A stretch of DNA of 64,000 nucleotides from NCBI GenBank assembly GCA_016219875.1, contig JACRJZ010000104.1:1-64000 (forward strand), read 5' to 3'. Within the stretch, counting starts at the first letter, position 1, and each line of letters begins with the position of its first letter. The DNA comes from Verrucomicrobiota bacterium. GTDB taxonomy: Bacteria > Verrucomicrobiota > Verrucomicrobiia > Limisphaerales > JACRJZ01. Of this stretch, positions 46,279 through 55,001 are shown in pieces. The notes under the pieces are model-generated. The model had not been told where the DNA came from and did not search any database. It worked only from the letters and a program-made list of their open reading frames with translations. A program made the translations under genes and the position numbers.

Positions 46279-46595
46279 CAAATGTGTGCTGACCATAGGG
46301 GCGCAATCGGACACCCCTGCCGTAGGGCCAAGTTGCGCCCTGACCATAGCAGTGCCCGACACGCCAGGCCGATATGGCAGAGTATCGGCGGATGGTGGAA
46401 GAACTTGACTCGCATCCATGCAGTAGGACAGGCGTCGCGCCTGTCTCTGACTTCATCGGGAAGAGGAGTCTCGACGGGAATCCCCCCGGTCGGGGAAGTC
46501 ACTCTTTGGAGAGCGAGCAGTGGGAAGATGGAGACAGGCGCGACGCCTGTCCTACGTGCTCGGCGGCGTTTTCGTGAAGATTTTTGACGGCATCC
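46279..46595. other. 317-bp spacer with a perfect inverted repeat
   Basis: Between the chemoreceptor stop and the sensor-kinase start, both on the minus strand. Apart from the family L element nothing coding is recognised. The promoter for the kinase genes should lie here. Confidence 0.5.
46423..46555. repeat. Inverted-repeat element, family L
   Basis: Perfect 25-bp arms beginning GTAGGACAGGCGTCGCGCCT on the left and ending AGGCGCGACGCCTGTCCTAC on the right, 133 bp in total. No clear direct repeat flanks it. Only one copy is seen in the window. Confidence 0.8.
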
Positions 46596-48335
46596 TTACG
46601 GCTGAGCTGGGATTCCGAGGACAGGCTTGGTTCCGTGTCCCAGAGCGGCAGCGAGTGTCTCGCGGGAGTGCCCGTTGCCATCCCCGACGGACCCGGAGCG
46701 GAGGGACGCCACCTTTGCCGGTGATTCCTCGAGTTTGAACTGGGCCACAATGCTGGTGAGTTGCGCCGCCAGTTTGGCCAGTTCACCGGCGGCGCCGGCG
46801 GTATGGCTGGCCGCTTGCGTGGAACTCCTTGCTGCTTCGGAGACGCTGGCGATGTTATGAGCGATCTCGGCGCTGCCCTTGGCCGCCTCGGTGGCGTTCT
46901 TGGAAATCTCGCTGGTCGTCACCGCCTGCTCCTCCACCGCACTGGCGATGGTCATCTGGATGGCGCTGATGCGTTGGACGATCTCGCCGATGTCCTTGAG
47001 CGCCGCCACCGCGCTGGTGGTGTCGCCCTGGATGCCGGAGATTTTGCGGCTGATGTCTTCGGTCGCTTGGGCGGTCTGCCGGGCCAGTTCCTTGACTTCG
47101 TGGGCGACCACGGCAAACCCCTTGCCGGCCTCGCCCGCGCGGGCAGCTTCGATCGTGGCGTTGAGGGCCAGCAAATTGGTTTGTTCGGCGATGGAGGTGA
47201 TGACTTTGACGACGTGGCCGATCTCGGTGCTGCTCTCGCCCAGTTTGGCGACGGTTGTGTTGGTGCAAGCCGCGGCGGCGGCGGCTTGTTGGGCGACCTT
47301 GGAGGCTTCCGCCGCTTGGGTGGCGATCTCCCGGACGGTGGCGGTCATCTCTTCGGCGGACGTGGCGACGGTCGCAACATTCCGGCTGACCTGTTCGGCG
47401 GCGGCGGCGACTACGTTGGCCTGGGAGGCGGTTTCTTCGGCGTTGGAACTGACCTGCATGCTGGTGGCACTCAGTTCCTGCGAAGCGCCGGACAGCGTCA
47501 GCACGCCGGCTTTGATCTCTGTCGTGGTTCGCTGGAGGTTGGCGCCCATCCGATTCATGGCGTCGGCCAACTGGCCCACTTCGTCGGAGCGTTTGATGTC
47601 CAGTCGTCGGGTGAGGTCGCCTTCCGCCAGGCGTCCGGCGAATTCCGCGCCGGCCCGCAGGGGCTTGGAAATCCGCCGGCTGATCGTGAGGCCCAGCGCC
47701 ACCGCCATGAGCAATCCCGCCACGGTGCCGACGCCGGCGGTCAGTTGGATCGCTTTGGTGCGGGCGGAGGCGGTCGTCCGATCCGCGGCCAGGCGCGCTT
47801 CGATCTTGGGCCGCAACTCTCCAAAAAGCCGCTGCATGTCCGCGAGGACCACGCACGTTTCCGTCTGGTAATAGTTCAGGGCCTTCTGGCGGGCACTCTG
47901 GCGTTGGGCCAGAATCTTCCCCAGTTCCACGGCGGACTCATGCAGGCGTTGATGCACCGGCCCCATTTGCTCCAGCAACGGGGCGAGTTCCGGCATGGCC
48001 CGTTCGGCGTCGCGACGACCGGCCCCGAAATACCATTGGCCGAATCCGCACTTGTGCGGGTCGGTTTCCACCTCCAGCCGCGTCACGGTTTCGTCCCGCT
48101 GAAATTGGCCGACCTTGCGGGTCCAGTTGAGATGATCAATCTCCCGCTGGAGAAAGGTCTTGGCGGCGTCTTGGGTGAAACTGGTCCGCTGCAGAAGAGC
48201 GTGCATGCCGCTCAGCCCCTTCATGCCGAGCAGGCCGACTCCAACCGTGATGGCCGCGACGACGAGAAAGGCGGCTGTGAGCTTGACACCCAGGGTCGTT
48301 CTCCTGGGCTGATGGCCGATGGTGAGGGCGTTCAT
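46596..48335 (-). CDS. Methyl-accepting chemotaxis protein with CZB zinc-binding domain
   Basis: A 579-residue chemoreceptor. TM1 is residues about 17-37. The sensor part carries a CZB pattern: H68-x2-W71, C96-G-x-G-x-W101 and H128-x3-H132, the set that binds zinc in CZB domains. TM2 is about 195-220, then a HAMP domain (RRISKPLRAGAEF) and a cytoplasmic signalling region with the hairpin tip IAEQTNLLALNATIEAARAGE. No che genes are in the window, so CheA/CheW must be elsewhere. It lies upstream of the frameshifted kinase on the same strand. Confidence 0.93.
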   Translation of the reverse strand: MNALTIGHQPRRTTLGVKLTAAFLVVAAITVGVGLLGMKGLSGMHALLQRTSFTQDAAKTFLQREIDHLNWTRKVGQFQRDETVTRLEVETDPHKCGFGQWYFGAGRRDAERAMPELAPLLEQMGPVHQRLHESAVELGKILAQRQSARQKALNYYQTETCVVLADMQRLFGELRPKIEARLAADRTTASARTKAIQLTAGVGTVAGLLMAVALGLTISRRISKPLRAGAEFAGRLAEGDLTRRLDIKRSDEVGQLADAMNRMGANLQRTTTEIKAGVLTLSGASQELSATSMQVSSNAEETASQANVVAAAAEQVSRNVATVATSAEEMTATVREIATQAAEASKVAQQAAAAAACTNTTVAKLGESSTEIGHVVKVITSIAEQTNLLALNATIEAARAGEAGKGFAVVAHEVKELARQTAQATEDISRKISGIQGDTTSAVAALKDIGEIVQRISAIQMTIASAVEEQAVTTSEISKNATEAAKGSAEIAHNIASVSEAARSSTQAASHTAGAAGELAKLAAQLTSIVAQFKLEESPAKVASLRSGSVGDGNGHSRETLAAALGHGTKPVLGIPAQP

Positions 48336-48482
48336 AGTGCCATTCTGTTTGCCGGCGTTCAGAGGGCGAGGGAACGCGGGGTCGCGTCCCCGGAGTTTTC
48401 GATCTGACCGTCGAATTGGTGTTAGCTGGCAATCTTATCGGCATCATTCGCGGGAGCCTTGAGCGAAAAGGACGTGACTCTT

Positions 48483-48580
48483 GAGGCGATTTCAAAACTG
48501 CTGTAGCAGCCGACGTGAGGAGGCTCAAACTCCAAGGGAATCAGAGCCTCCTCACGTCGGCTGCTACAGTTTTGAGAGAG
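48483..48580. repeat. Hairpin element, family C, copy 3
   Basis: The left arm contains TAGCAGCCGACGTGAGGAGG and the right arm CCTCCTCACGTCGGCTGCTA. The outer parts (GAGGCGATTTCAAAACTG and CAGTTTTGAGAGAGGC) also pair. Confidence 0.85.
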
Positions 48581-48593
48581 GCTCTCTTTCAAC

Positions 48594-48632
48594 TCACCGT
48601 TTCACCCGATACAGATGCACCTCCCACGATAC
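48594..48632 (-). pseudogene. 3' scrap of a glycosidase-like gene
   Basis: The complement reads VSWEVHLYRVKR and then TGA. This matches the last residues and stop position of the gene at 51182-52363 (PWEVHLYRVKP, TGA) with about four base differences in 37. Only the extreme 3' end remains. Confidence 0.72.
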
Positions 48633-48640
48633 TTTGGGGC

Positions 48641-48709
48641 ACAGACAAGACCCAGAGCCTCTGGAGCAGGATCAAAAAGCTGTGGCAGCAACGAACGGAG
48701 AGCAAGTGA
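48641..48709 (+). pseudogene. 3' scrap of a small exported-protein gene
   Basis: Reads TDKTQSLWSRIKKLWQQRTE, then SK and TGA. It matches the C-terminal helix of the gene at 40879-41340 (TNQTQGLWGKIKELWRQRMG, SK) at both protein and DNA level. No start or signal peptide is attached in this frame. Confidence 0.75.
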
Positions 48710-48789
48710 TGCGGATCCAGCAACCTCCCGAACCGCTCCGGCCTTTGGGACACTGGCACCTCTTGGGAAACGTTCTCCTCACCAACGAA

Positions 48790-48824
48790 CCCGCCCCTGA
48801 CCAGACCTTCTGATCGGGGGCGGG
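48790..48824 (-). terminator. Likely terminator hairpin of the lectin-like gene
   Basis: A 15-bp stem (CCCGCCCCTGACCAG with CTGATCGGGGGCGGG, one mismatch and one G-T pair) and a 5-base loop, 43 bp past the stop codon on the minus strand. There is no strong U-tract, so the call is tentative. Confidence 0.5.
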
Positions 48825-48866
48825 GAGGAACGACACTTTCGCCCTCAGAGGACCGGATTTCGTGAA

Positions 48867-50441
48867 CTACTTGCCCTGGCTTTTGGGGACCGTGACCGTC
48901 ACGGTGCCGAAGGCGGTGTTACCGGCCGCATCCGAAACCTGAACGGTGATCGTGTAGATTCTACCACTGCCATTGCCCGAACGCTCTGCTCTGAGGTCAA
49001 CGGTAAGGCCATTGTTGATCTGCCAATCCGGCGCGGTATCGCCATCGCCCAAGCCGTTCTCCGACTCATTGCTGGTGACGGACAAAATCCGCGCCGTGAG
49101 CGGTCCCGGAGTGTTGTCTTGGGCGACGACGGTAATCGTGACCGGAACCATCTTGTGGTTGGCCGGCCAAAGCACTTTGGGATTGGCTGTGATCGAGCCG
49201 ATGACCGGAGGCTCAATGTCACCTGGAGCTTCCGTGACCGTGACCTGTTGTGACTGGCTGCTAGTGTTGCCGTTTCCGTCATTGTAGGTCCAGGTGATCG
49301 TGTAGGTGCCAGGAACCGTGTACTCAAGCGGATCGCTCGTAGTTGCCATGACTGTGCCCGCACAATTGTCCGTCGCAGTCGGGATGGTCGTGACGCTCAC
49401 TGAGCCTTCACCTTCCACCAGCGGCAACGGGTCAACATTCGGAGTCGGAGGCGTCGTATCGACCACAGTCACTGTCGCCTGGCAAGTAGTTGAAGCACCT
49501 TGGCTGTCCGTTACGGTCAAGTTCACCGGGGTCGTGCCCAGCGAGTATGGACCAGGCGGATCCTGCGCGATGGTGATGATGTCTCCATCCGGGTCGAAAG
49601 AGCCGCTGTCGATGGAGGCGATTGCCATGCAATCTTGGCCCGCCAGGACAATGACATCCCCGCAGAGCGCCACTGGGGGCTGGTTCGGCGGGACCGAAGG
49701 GATTGCGTCGAGACGGACATTGCGGATCCAGTGGTACTCCGTGGAACTCCCGGTGGCCCCTGTGACACCAAACCAGGCCTGGTTGTAGGCCTGAAACTCG
49801 GCGCGGTCGGGACCCTGCGGGATCGTGAAGGTGAATCTGTTCGGGTAGCCGACGCCCCATTCGAAAGCGAAGTTGCCCCCCATACAGATCAGGCGAACCG
49901 GCAGCCAGCCTACATTCTGGTAGGTGAGGTCCTGCACGGAGGGGGGAAAAAGAATGTCGCGACTCGTTCTGAAGAGGCCCGTTTGCGGCGGAGTTCCCGG
50001 CCGGCTGCGAAGCGCAAACGCGTAGCCGTCCGCGACGTCCGGCATGCCCAGCGAGCCACCAGAATACCCGTTAAGGGTACCTTGCCCAGCGAGCACCTTG
50101 GTGCTGTCCACCCAGGAGAACGTGATCCCATCAGCCAGAGTGCCTGGCCCGCCGACGTTGATTTCGGCCATGAAGATGAAGCTCTCCGAATTGAAAGTCC
50201 GAGCCGTGTAGAATGCGTTGCCCCATTGCATGTAAGAATAGTCCGGAGTGAGTCTGAGGAAGCCGCCAGGCAGAGACGCGCTGCCCCTCAGTTCCCACCC
50301 GGGTGCCGCACCGGGTGCCACAAATGGCTCGTTGAAGATGACGTCTGCGGAAGCACCACGGCACAGCAAGAGCAATGGAACAAGAGCCCGCGCTCTTTGC
50401 CAAAGGGGAAGGTGCATAATCGGCGAATGTTTGATTCTCAT
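48867..50441 (-). CDS. Exported lectin-like protein with HYR/PKD-type domains
   Basis: A 524-residue secreted protein. The signal peptide ends near LLLLCRGASA. Residues about 30-235 resemble an L-type lectin beta-sandwich (ITFSWVDSTKVLAGQGTLNG, GYAFALRSRPGTPPQ). Residues about 240-510 are immunoglobulin-like repeats (FDPDGDIITIAQDPPGPY, PPTPNVDPLPLVEGEGSVSV, AGNTAFGTVTVTV), as in HYR/PKD surface proteins. Start ATG 50441 has a good ribosome-binding site (GAGGAA, about 7 bases before the ATG), which decides it over an upstream ATG. A role in binding glycans at the surface is inferred. Confidence 0.82.
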   Translation of the reverse strand: MRIKHSPIMHLPLWQRARALVPLLLLCRGASADVIFNEPFVAPGAAPGWELRGSASLPGGFLRLTPDYSYMQWGNAFYTARTFNSESFIFMAEINVGGPGTLADGITFSWVDSTKVLAGQGTLNGYSGGSLGMPDVADGYAFALRSRPGTPPQTGLFRTSRDILFPPSVQDLTYQNVGWLPVRLICMGGNFAFEWGVGYPNRFTFTIPQGPDRAEFQAYNQAWFGVTGATGSSTEYHWIRNVRLDAIPSVPPNQPPVALCGDVIVLAGQDCMAIASIDSGSFDPDGDIITIAQDPPGPYSLGTTPVNLTVTDSQGASTTCQATVTVVDTTPPTPNVDPLPLVEGEGSVSVTTIPTATDNCAGTVMATTSDPLEYTVPGTYTITWTYNDGNGNTSSQSQQVTVTEAPGDIEPPVIGSITANPKVLWPANHKMVPVTITVVAQDNTPGPLTARILSVTSNESENGLGDGDTAPDWQINNGLTVDLRAERSGNGSGRIYTITVQVSDAAGNTAFGTVTVTVPKSQGK

Positions 50442-50809
50442 AGATTCCTCGTAGGGTTGGATGTTTGATGCGGTTTGGTTTTCTGCGACTGATGCTGAAC
50501 TCGCGTCGAGTTGAGCCACAACTCGACCACGTCGGTAAATATGTCTCTGGAATGCATCCGAGCCATGCTTAATCCTGGTTCTCTCTTAGCATTCCCAAGA
50601 ATAAGCCGACAAGGCGAAATCCTACTTCAGGGGGTCAGTGGAATTACGAGTCGGAGGATAGGGGACTTCCTGGAGAAGTAGTCACCAGGGTCACTTTCTG
50701 ATTCCAGCGCTCTTCGGCCATGCTCTCGTGTGCTCCCGCTCACGCCTGCGCTGGGTTGGGAGCACGAACAAGGAGCGAGTAACACGGTTTCGTTGCCCCT
50801 CAGCCGTTC
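50442..50809. other. 368-bp spacer, no gene recognised
   Basis: Nothing could be supported here except a possible out-of-frame extension of the next gene down to a stop at 50691. The promoter of the lectin-like gene should lie in the left part. Confidence 0.4.
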
Positions 50810-51178
50810 TCATCCTTTCGAGAAAAAAGTACAGCCCTCCCGCCTTCTGGATCGCTTCCCAAGAGTAGACGCTACACTCTCTCGACCGACAGCATCCTTC
50901 GGGTAGCCTTCTCTCGCCAAAGCGCGCCTGGAGTGCGATACGGCATCCGTCCCTTGGTCCGAGGCCTCAAACGCTGCGAGGTCGGCGTCACTAGGGAAGA
51001 TGACGAGACAGGCGAGATCCGCCGGTTCAGCAAGCCCGCGCGATACTTCCAAGCTTCGCGGCCTCCATCCTTGTTCTCGCAACATTTTGCCGATTGCGTT
51101 TTTCGCGCGCCTCGCAGGAGGTTTGTATTTGCACTCGTCGCGAATGAGTAGGCCCAAGATTTTGAAGAACCCAGTCAT
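50810..51178 (-). CDS. Small hypothetical protein with compensating frameshifts near its end
   Basis: A 122-residue protein of unknown function. The N-terminal part looks intact (ILGLLIRDECKYKPPARRAK, DLACLVIFPSDADLAAFE). Residues about 96-115 read as poor, Arg/Ser-rich sequence, whereas the neighbouring frame over the same bases reads VYSWEAIQKAGGLYFF; the original frame resumes near an A-run at 50823-50828 and ends FFSKG. One base appears lost and one gained within about 60 bp. It starts 3 bp past the glycosidase-like stop. Confidence 0.6.
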   Translation of the reverse strand: MTGFFKILGLLIRDECKYKPPARRAKNAIGKMLREQGWRPRSLEVSRGLAEPADLACLVIFPSDADLAAFEASDQGTDAVSHSRRALAREGYPKDAVGRESVASTLGKRSRRREGCTFFSKG

Positions 51179-51181
51179 CGA

Positions 51182-52363
51182 TCACGGTTTCACCCGATAG
51201 AGATGCACTTCCCACGGCTCAAACCGGTCGCGGAACACGCCGTCCTTCGCCTGAAGAGACCGGTTCTCATCGATGACCTCGACCGCGGTATCGCCGCTCA
51301 GTCCGCGCAGTGTGAAGGACGCGGTGGTCTGGCCGTCGCGCATTCCGACGGCGAACAGGAACGTCGTTCCTCCGTGCTTTCGGGCCATAGCCGCGACGGG
51401 TAGTTCCTTGTTCTCCGTCGAAACCGTCACCGCGTCCGTGAGCGGCGGGCTGTTCAGCACGGGCGCGAGGCGAGTGATCTGCTGGTTGATGGCGGTGATG
51501 CCCGCCAGCATTTCGGGATCGCTCAGGATGGCCGCCTCGTTGAAGCGCGGTTTCCATTCGTGGACGAAGTAGATCAGCCCGCGCGAGCCGTGAGTGAGCG
51601 ACATCCACACCTCGGCCCGCACCTGCCGCGGCGTGGGCTTGTTGGTGGGGTGGCTGATGCGCGTGCATTCGATGCAGTTCCACACCACGCGCTCTGGGCC
51701 GGCCCATTTGAGGAGCCGCTCGACACCGTGCGGGACATACCAGAGCTTGCCGGTGATCTCCGGCGAGGGATGCACGACCGGGTAGATGTCGAACGACGCG
51801 ATGTCGCAGCCCTTGACGTACTCCGGGTAATCCTCCGGGTGATTGCGCCGCACGCCGCGGCCGATGTAATTGTCCCACGCCACGCCCTGGCCCAGGTTGA
51901 GCAACACTGGCCGCGACGGGTCCGCCGCGCGGAGGCGCTGGTAGTCGTCGATGATTTTCTGCGGCAAGATCGGCGGGCCGTAGCCTTTGCCGGAGCCGAG
52001 TGACTGCGCGTTGTCCGGCTCGTCGCCGTGCATCCAAGCGATGATCGTCGGATCGTCGAGGTGTTTGCGCGCGACTTCGTTCTGCGAGCAGATGAGTTTC
52101 AGGCCGGCGCTCTTCAACGCGGCGAGTTGCTCCTCCGTCGGCCCCCGCCACAAGCCGACAAAGGTGTTGAAGCCGGCGTCGTGGTACGCTTTGGCCTTGT
52201 TCGGATTTTGCAGCCAGACCGCGATGGGGAAGAAGCTGTCGTCGCGGGGCGGGCCGTTTTTCCACCGCCCGTACGGGCTGGAGGGAGAAGTCTCGCCGGC
52301 CGCGGCCGGCGTGATGACCGACAGCGCAGCGAGCAGTGCGAGAAGAAACTTGGGCGGATTCAT
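51182..52363 (-). CDS. Exported glycosidase-like TIM-barrel protein
   Basis: A 393-residue secreted protein with a signal peptide (LLALLAALSVITPAAAGE). The body resembles a TIM-barrel glycoside hydrolase (HDAGFNTFVGLWRGPTEEQL, IIAWMHGDEPDNAQ, CDIASFDIYPVVHPSP, LIYFVHEWKP), but no known family could be fixed and catalytic acids are only guesses (Glu in GDEPD). ATG 52363 starts the signal peptide; the frame is open far upstream over ubiA. A scrap of a related gene's 3' end lies at 48594-48632. Confidence 0.83.
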   Translation of the reverse strand: MNPPKFLLALLAALSVITPAAAGETSPSSPYGRWKNGPPRDDSFFPIAVWLQNPNKAKAYHDAGFNTFVGLWRGPTEEQLAALKSAGLKLICSQNEVARKHLDDPTIIAWMHGDEPDNAQSLGSGKGYGPPILPQKIIDDYQRLRAADPSRPVLLNLGQGVAWDNYIGRGVRRNHPEDYPEYVKGCDIASFDIYPVVHPSPEITGKLWYVPHGVERLLKWAGPERVVWNCIECTRISHPTNKPTPRQVRAEVWMSLTHGSRGLIYFVHEWKPRFNEAAILSDPEMLAGITAINQQITRLAPVLNSPPLTDAVTVSTENKELPVAAMARKHGGTTFLFAVGMRDGQTTASFTLRGLSGDTAVEVIDENRSLQAKDGVFRDRFEPWEVHLYRVKP

Positions 52364-52389
52364 GGCCGGACATTGGCCGGCGCGCGGCT

Positions 52390-53286
52390 TCAGTGCAACC
52401 GGAATCCTCCGCGCAGGATCACCTCCGCGGCCACCACGCCTAGAAACACCATGCTGACCACGGCGTTGAGCCGGAAGAAGGCGGTGTTGATCCAGTTCAG
52501 GCTGCGCCGGCGCGCGATGTAGTGCTCCAGGAACAAGCAGGCCACGATGAAGATCCAGCCGAAAATGTAGGCAATCCGGAACCGGCACATCAGGCCGAAC
52601 GCCAGCAACAGTCCGCACATGGCCATGTGCGCCAGGAACGCCGCACCCAGGGCGTTCTGCGGCCCCCACGCCACCACCAGCGAGTGTAGTCGGTGCGCGC
52701 GGTCGAACTCGTAATCTTGCAGCGCGTAGATCACGTCGAAGCCCACCAGCCACAAGACCACCGCCGCCGCCAGCACCGTCATCTGGACGATTTCCCAGCC
52801 CGAAACCTCCGCGCCCTTGACGGCCAGCCACGCCCCGACCGGCGCCAGCGCCAGCGCGACACCGAGGAAGACGTGCGTGTAGTCCGTGAACCGTTTCGTG
52901 AGCGAGTAGAAGCAGATGACAAACAGCGCGACCGGCGAGAGCACGAAGCAAAGCTTGTTCAAAAACCAGCTCGCTGCGACCAGCCCCGCCGCCGACAACG
53001 CCCAAAGCGTCCACGCGCCGGCCAGCGGAATCAGGCCCGCCGGCAAATGCCGGGCCGTGGTGCGCGGATTCAGCGCGTCGAGCTTGCGGTCCATGATGCG
53101 GTTGAAGCTCATGGCGCAAGTCCGCGCACAGACCATCGCGGCCAGGATGAGGCCGAGCTTCTCCCAGCCGGGCCAGCCGCGATTGTCGCGCGCCGCCACC
53201 AGCATCGCCGCCAGGGCGAAAGGCAGCGCGAAGACCGTGTGGGAGAACTTCACAAATTCTCCCCACTTGCGAAGGGTCGCGAACAT
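52390..53286 (-). CDS. ubiA: UbiA-family prenyltransferase (4-hydroxybenzoate polyprenyltransferase/MqnP type)
   Basis: A 298-residue inner-membrane prenyltransferase for quinone synthesis. The first Asp-rich motif is NRIMDRKLD (N62-x3-D66-x3-D70), the second DVIYALQDYEFD, both needed to bind Mg-diphosphate. About eight or nine transmembrane segments are present. In bacteria of this phylum the enzyme could serve the futalosine menaquinone route (MqnP) as well as ubiquinone; no other mqn or ubi gene lies nearby to decide. It lies 26 bp from the glycosidase-like gene on the same strand. Confidence 0.92.
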   Translation of the reverse strand: MFATLRKWGEFVKFSHTVFALPFALAAMLVAARDNRGWPGWEKLGLILAAMVCARTCAMSFNRIMDRKLDALNPRTTARHLPAGLIPLAGAWTLWALSAAGLVAASWFLNKLCFVLSPVALFVICFYSLTKRFTDYTHVFLGVALALAPVGAWLAVKGAEVSGWEIVQMTVLAAAVVLWLVGFDVIYALQDYEFDRAHRLHSLVVAWGPQNALGAAFLAHMAMCGLLLAFGLMCRFRIAYIFGWIFIVACLFLEHYIARRRSLNWINTAFFRLNAVVSMVFLGVVAAEVILRGGFRLH

Positions 53287-53354
53287 GCAGGCGGAGGTTA
53301 CAGGCGGCGGGGCGCGGCTGGCAAGCGAGTGGCGCAGGCGTCTGACTTGCGGGC

Positions 53355-53449
53355 GTAACGGCGTCTCGGCAGAGCGCCGTCATCTTCTTTTCTGCCTTTT
53401 GCCTTCCGCCTTTTGCCTTGCGTGCGGCGCTCTACCGAAACGCTGCTAC
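53355..53449. repeat. REP-like hairpin, family G, copy 2
   Basis: Arms GTAACGGCGTCTCGGCAGAG and its imperfect partner ending CGAAACGCTGCTAC, with a loop of TGCCTTT-type heptads. It lies next to the family K element in the 396-bp spacer between murA and ubiA; no gene lies between them. Confidence 0.78.
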
Positions 53450-53469
53450 GAAGCTCTGCGTGCGCCCCT

Positions 53470-53662
53470 GTAACGCCTCAGTGAAGTCGGGGCCGAGGCA
53501 GAAATCCGAAACAAATCCGAAGCTCGAAATCTCAAACCCGAAACCTTCATGGGCCGACAGGGTTTCGGATTTGCTCACTCGGATTTCGGATTTGTTTCGG
53601 ATTTCGATTTTCGGATTTCGAATTTGGCGAATCGCCAGAGCCGGACTCTACTCAGACCTTAC
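53470..53662. mobile_element. MITE-like element, family K, copy 2
   Basis: A 193-bp non-coding element in the inverse orientation to 29227-29380. Ends are GTAACGCCTCAGTGAAGTC and GACTCTACTCAGACCTTAC. The flanking 8-bp repeats are GCGCCCCT and GTGCCCCT, 7 of 8 identical. The AAATCCG heptad array inside is longer than in copy 1, explaining the size difference. Confidence 0.85.
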
Positions 53663-53682
53663 GTGCCCCTCCAGTTTCCGCC

Positions 53683-54975
53683 TCATTCCCCGCCCGTGTT
53701 CTCCGGCGCGTTCGGATTTGCCTTCAGCCGCTCAAACCGCGCGCCCAGTTGGCGGAGCTTGAGGTCGATGTTCTCGTAGCCGCGGTCGATGTGATAGACG
53801 CGCAGAATCTCCGTGCTGCCGCTGGCGGCCAAGCCCGCGATGACGAGCGCGGCCGAAGCGCGAAGGTCGCCCGCCATCATCTCCGCGCCGCTCAGCGACG
53901 GCACGCCCTTGACGATGGCGCTGGGGCCTTCGATAGCGATGTCCGCACCCAGCCGGGCCAGCTCGGCGGCGTGCATGAAGCGCGATTCGAAGATGCGCTC
54001 AGTGATGATGCTGGTGCCCGGCGCGATGGTCATCAACACCATGATCTGTGCCTGAACGTCCGTCGGAAAGCCTGCGTAAGGCTGCGTCGTCACATCCACC
54101 GGACGCAGGCTCGGGCCACGGCGCGCGATCAGCGCGGGGCCTTTGCGCTCGAGGAGCGCGCCGGCCTCGCGGAGCTTGTCGATGACGGCTTGCATGTGGT
54201 CCGCCCGCGCGCCCTGAAGGGTGACTTCCCCGTTGGTGGCCACCGCGGCGATGGCAAAGGTGGCGGCTTCGATGCGGTCGGGAATGACTTCGTGGTCGGC
54301 CCCGTGCAACGTCTTCACGCCGGTCACAGTGATGCGCGGGCTGCCGGCGCCGGAAATCTTCGCGCCCATCGAGATGAGGAAGTCGGCCAAGTCCACCACT
54401 TCCGGCTCGCACGCCGCGCTGTCGATCACGGTGATGCCGTCCGCCAGCGTCGCCGCCATCATCAAGTTGGCCGTGCCGAGCACGGTGGGGCCGGCGCGTC
54501 CGCCCAGGAACAGCTCGGTGCCCGCCAGCCGCGCCGCCGTGGCGTGGACGTAGCCGCCGGCGATGTCGAGGTTCACTCCCAGCGCGCGAAAGCCTTTCAG
54601 ATGAAGGTCGATGGGCCGCACCCCGATGGCGCAACCGCCCGGCAAGGCGACCTTGGCTTCATGCAGCCGGCCCAGCAACGGCCCCATAATGCAGATCGAG
54701 CCGCGCATCTTGCGGATGAGGTCGTAGTCGCCATAGCCCTGGATCTGGCGCGCCTGGATGGTGAGCGTGCCGGCCTCGAACGTCACGCTTGCGCCCAGCG
54801 ATTCGAGGATGCGCCCCATGAAGCGCACGTCGCTGAGGTCGGGCACCCGGCGGATGACGCACGGTTCCTCCGTGAGCAACGCCGCGGCCATGATGGGGAG
54901 GACGGCGTTCTTCGCGCCGCTGATCGTGACCTCGCCGCGCAAGGGCACGCCGCCGTGAATGAGAAATCGGTCCAT
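53683..54975 (-). CDS. murA: UDP-N-acetylglucosamine 1-carboxyvinyltransferase
   Basis: MurA transfers enolpyruvate from PEP to UDP-GlcNAc, the first committed step of peptidoglycan synthesis, in the cytoplasm. The 430-residue length is normal. The N terminus has ISGAKNAVLPIMAA, the catalytic cysteine is Cys115 in LPGGCAIGVRP, and the C-terminal half carries QPYAGFPTDVQAQ. ATG 54975 is chosen since the upstream extension overlaps prmC. It follows prmC by 26 bp on the same strand, so the two are probably one transcription unit. Confidence 0.96.
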   Translation of the reverse strand: MDRFLIHGGVPLRGEVTISGAKNAVLPIMAAALLTEEPCVIRRVPDLSDVRFMGRILESLGASVTFEAGTLTIQARQIQGYGDYDLIRKMRGSICIMGPLLGRLHEAKVALPGGCAIGVRPIDLHLKGFRALGVNLDIAGGYVHATAARLAGTELFLGGRAGPTVLGTANLMMAATLADGITVIDSAACEPEVVDLADFLISMGAKISGAGSPRITVTGVKTLHGADHEVIPDRIEAATFAIAAVATNGEVTLQGARADHMQAVIDKLREAGALLERKGPALIARRGPSLRPVDVTTQPYAGFPTDVQAQIMVLMTIAPGTSIITERIFESRFMHAAELARLGADIAIEGPSAIVKGVPSLSGAEMMAGDLRASAALVIAGLAASGSTEILRVYHIDRGYENIDLKLRQLGARFERLKANPNAPENTGGE

Positions 54976-55001
54976 GAAAAAATGTTCGCTGACGCACGGC
55001 G

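Larger units (their letters stand above)
48336..48866. other. 531-bp gene-free region with gene scraps
   Basis: Between the chemoreceptor and the lectin-like gene. It holds a family C hairpin, two 3'-end gene remnants and a terminator-like hairpin. No intact gene is seen. Confidence 0.6.

Noticed and set aside
53470..53662. Possible CRISPR array from repeated AAATCCG units
   Set aside because: Units are 7 bp in direct tandem with no unique spacers, and no cas genes are present.
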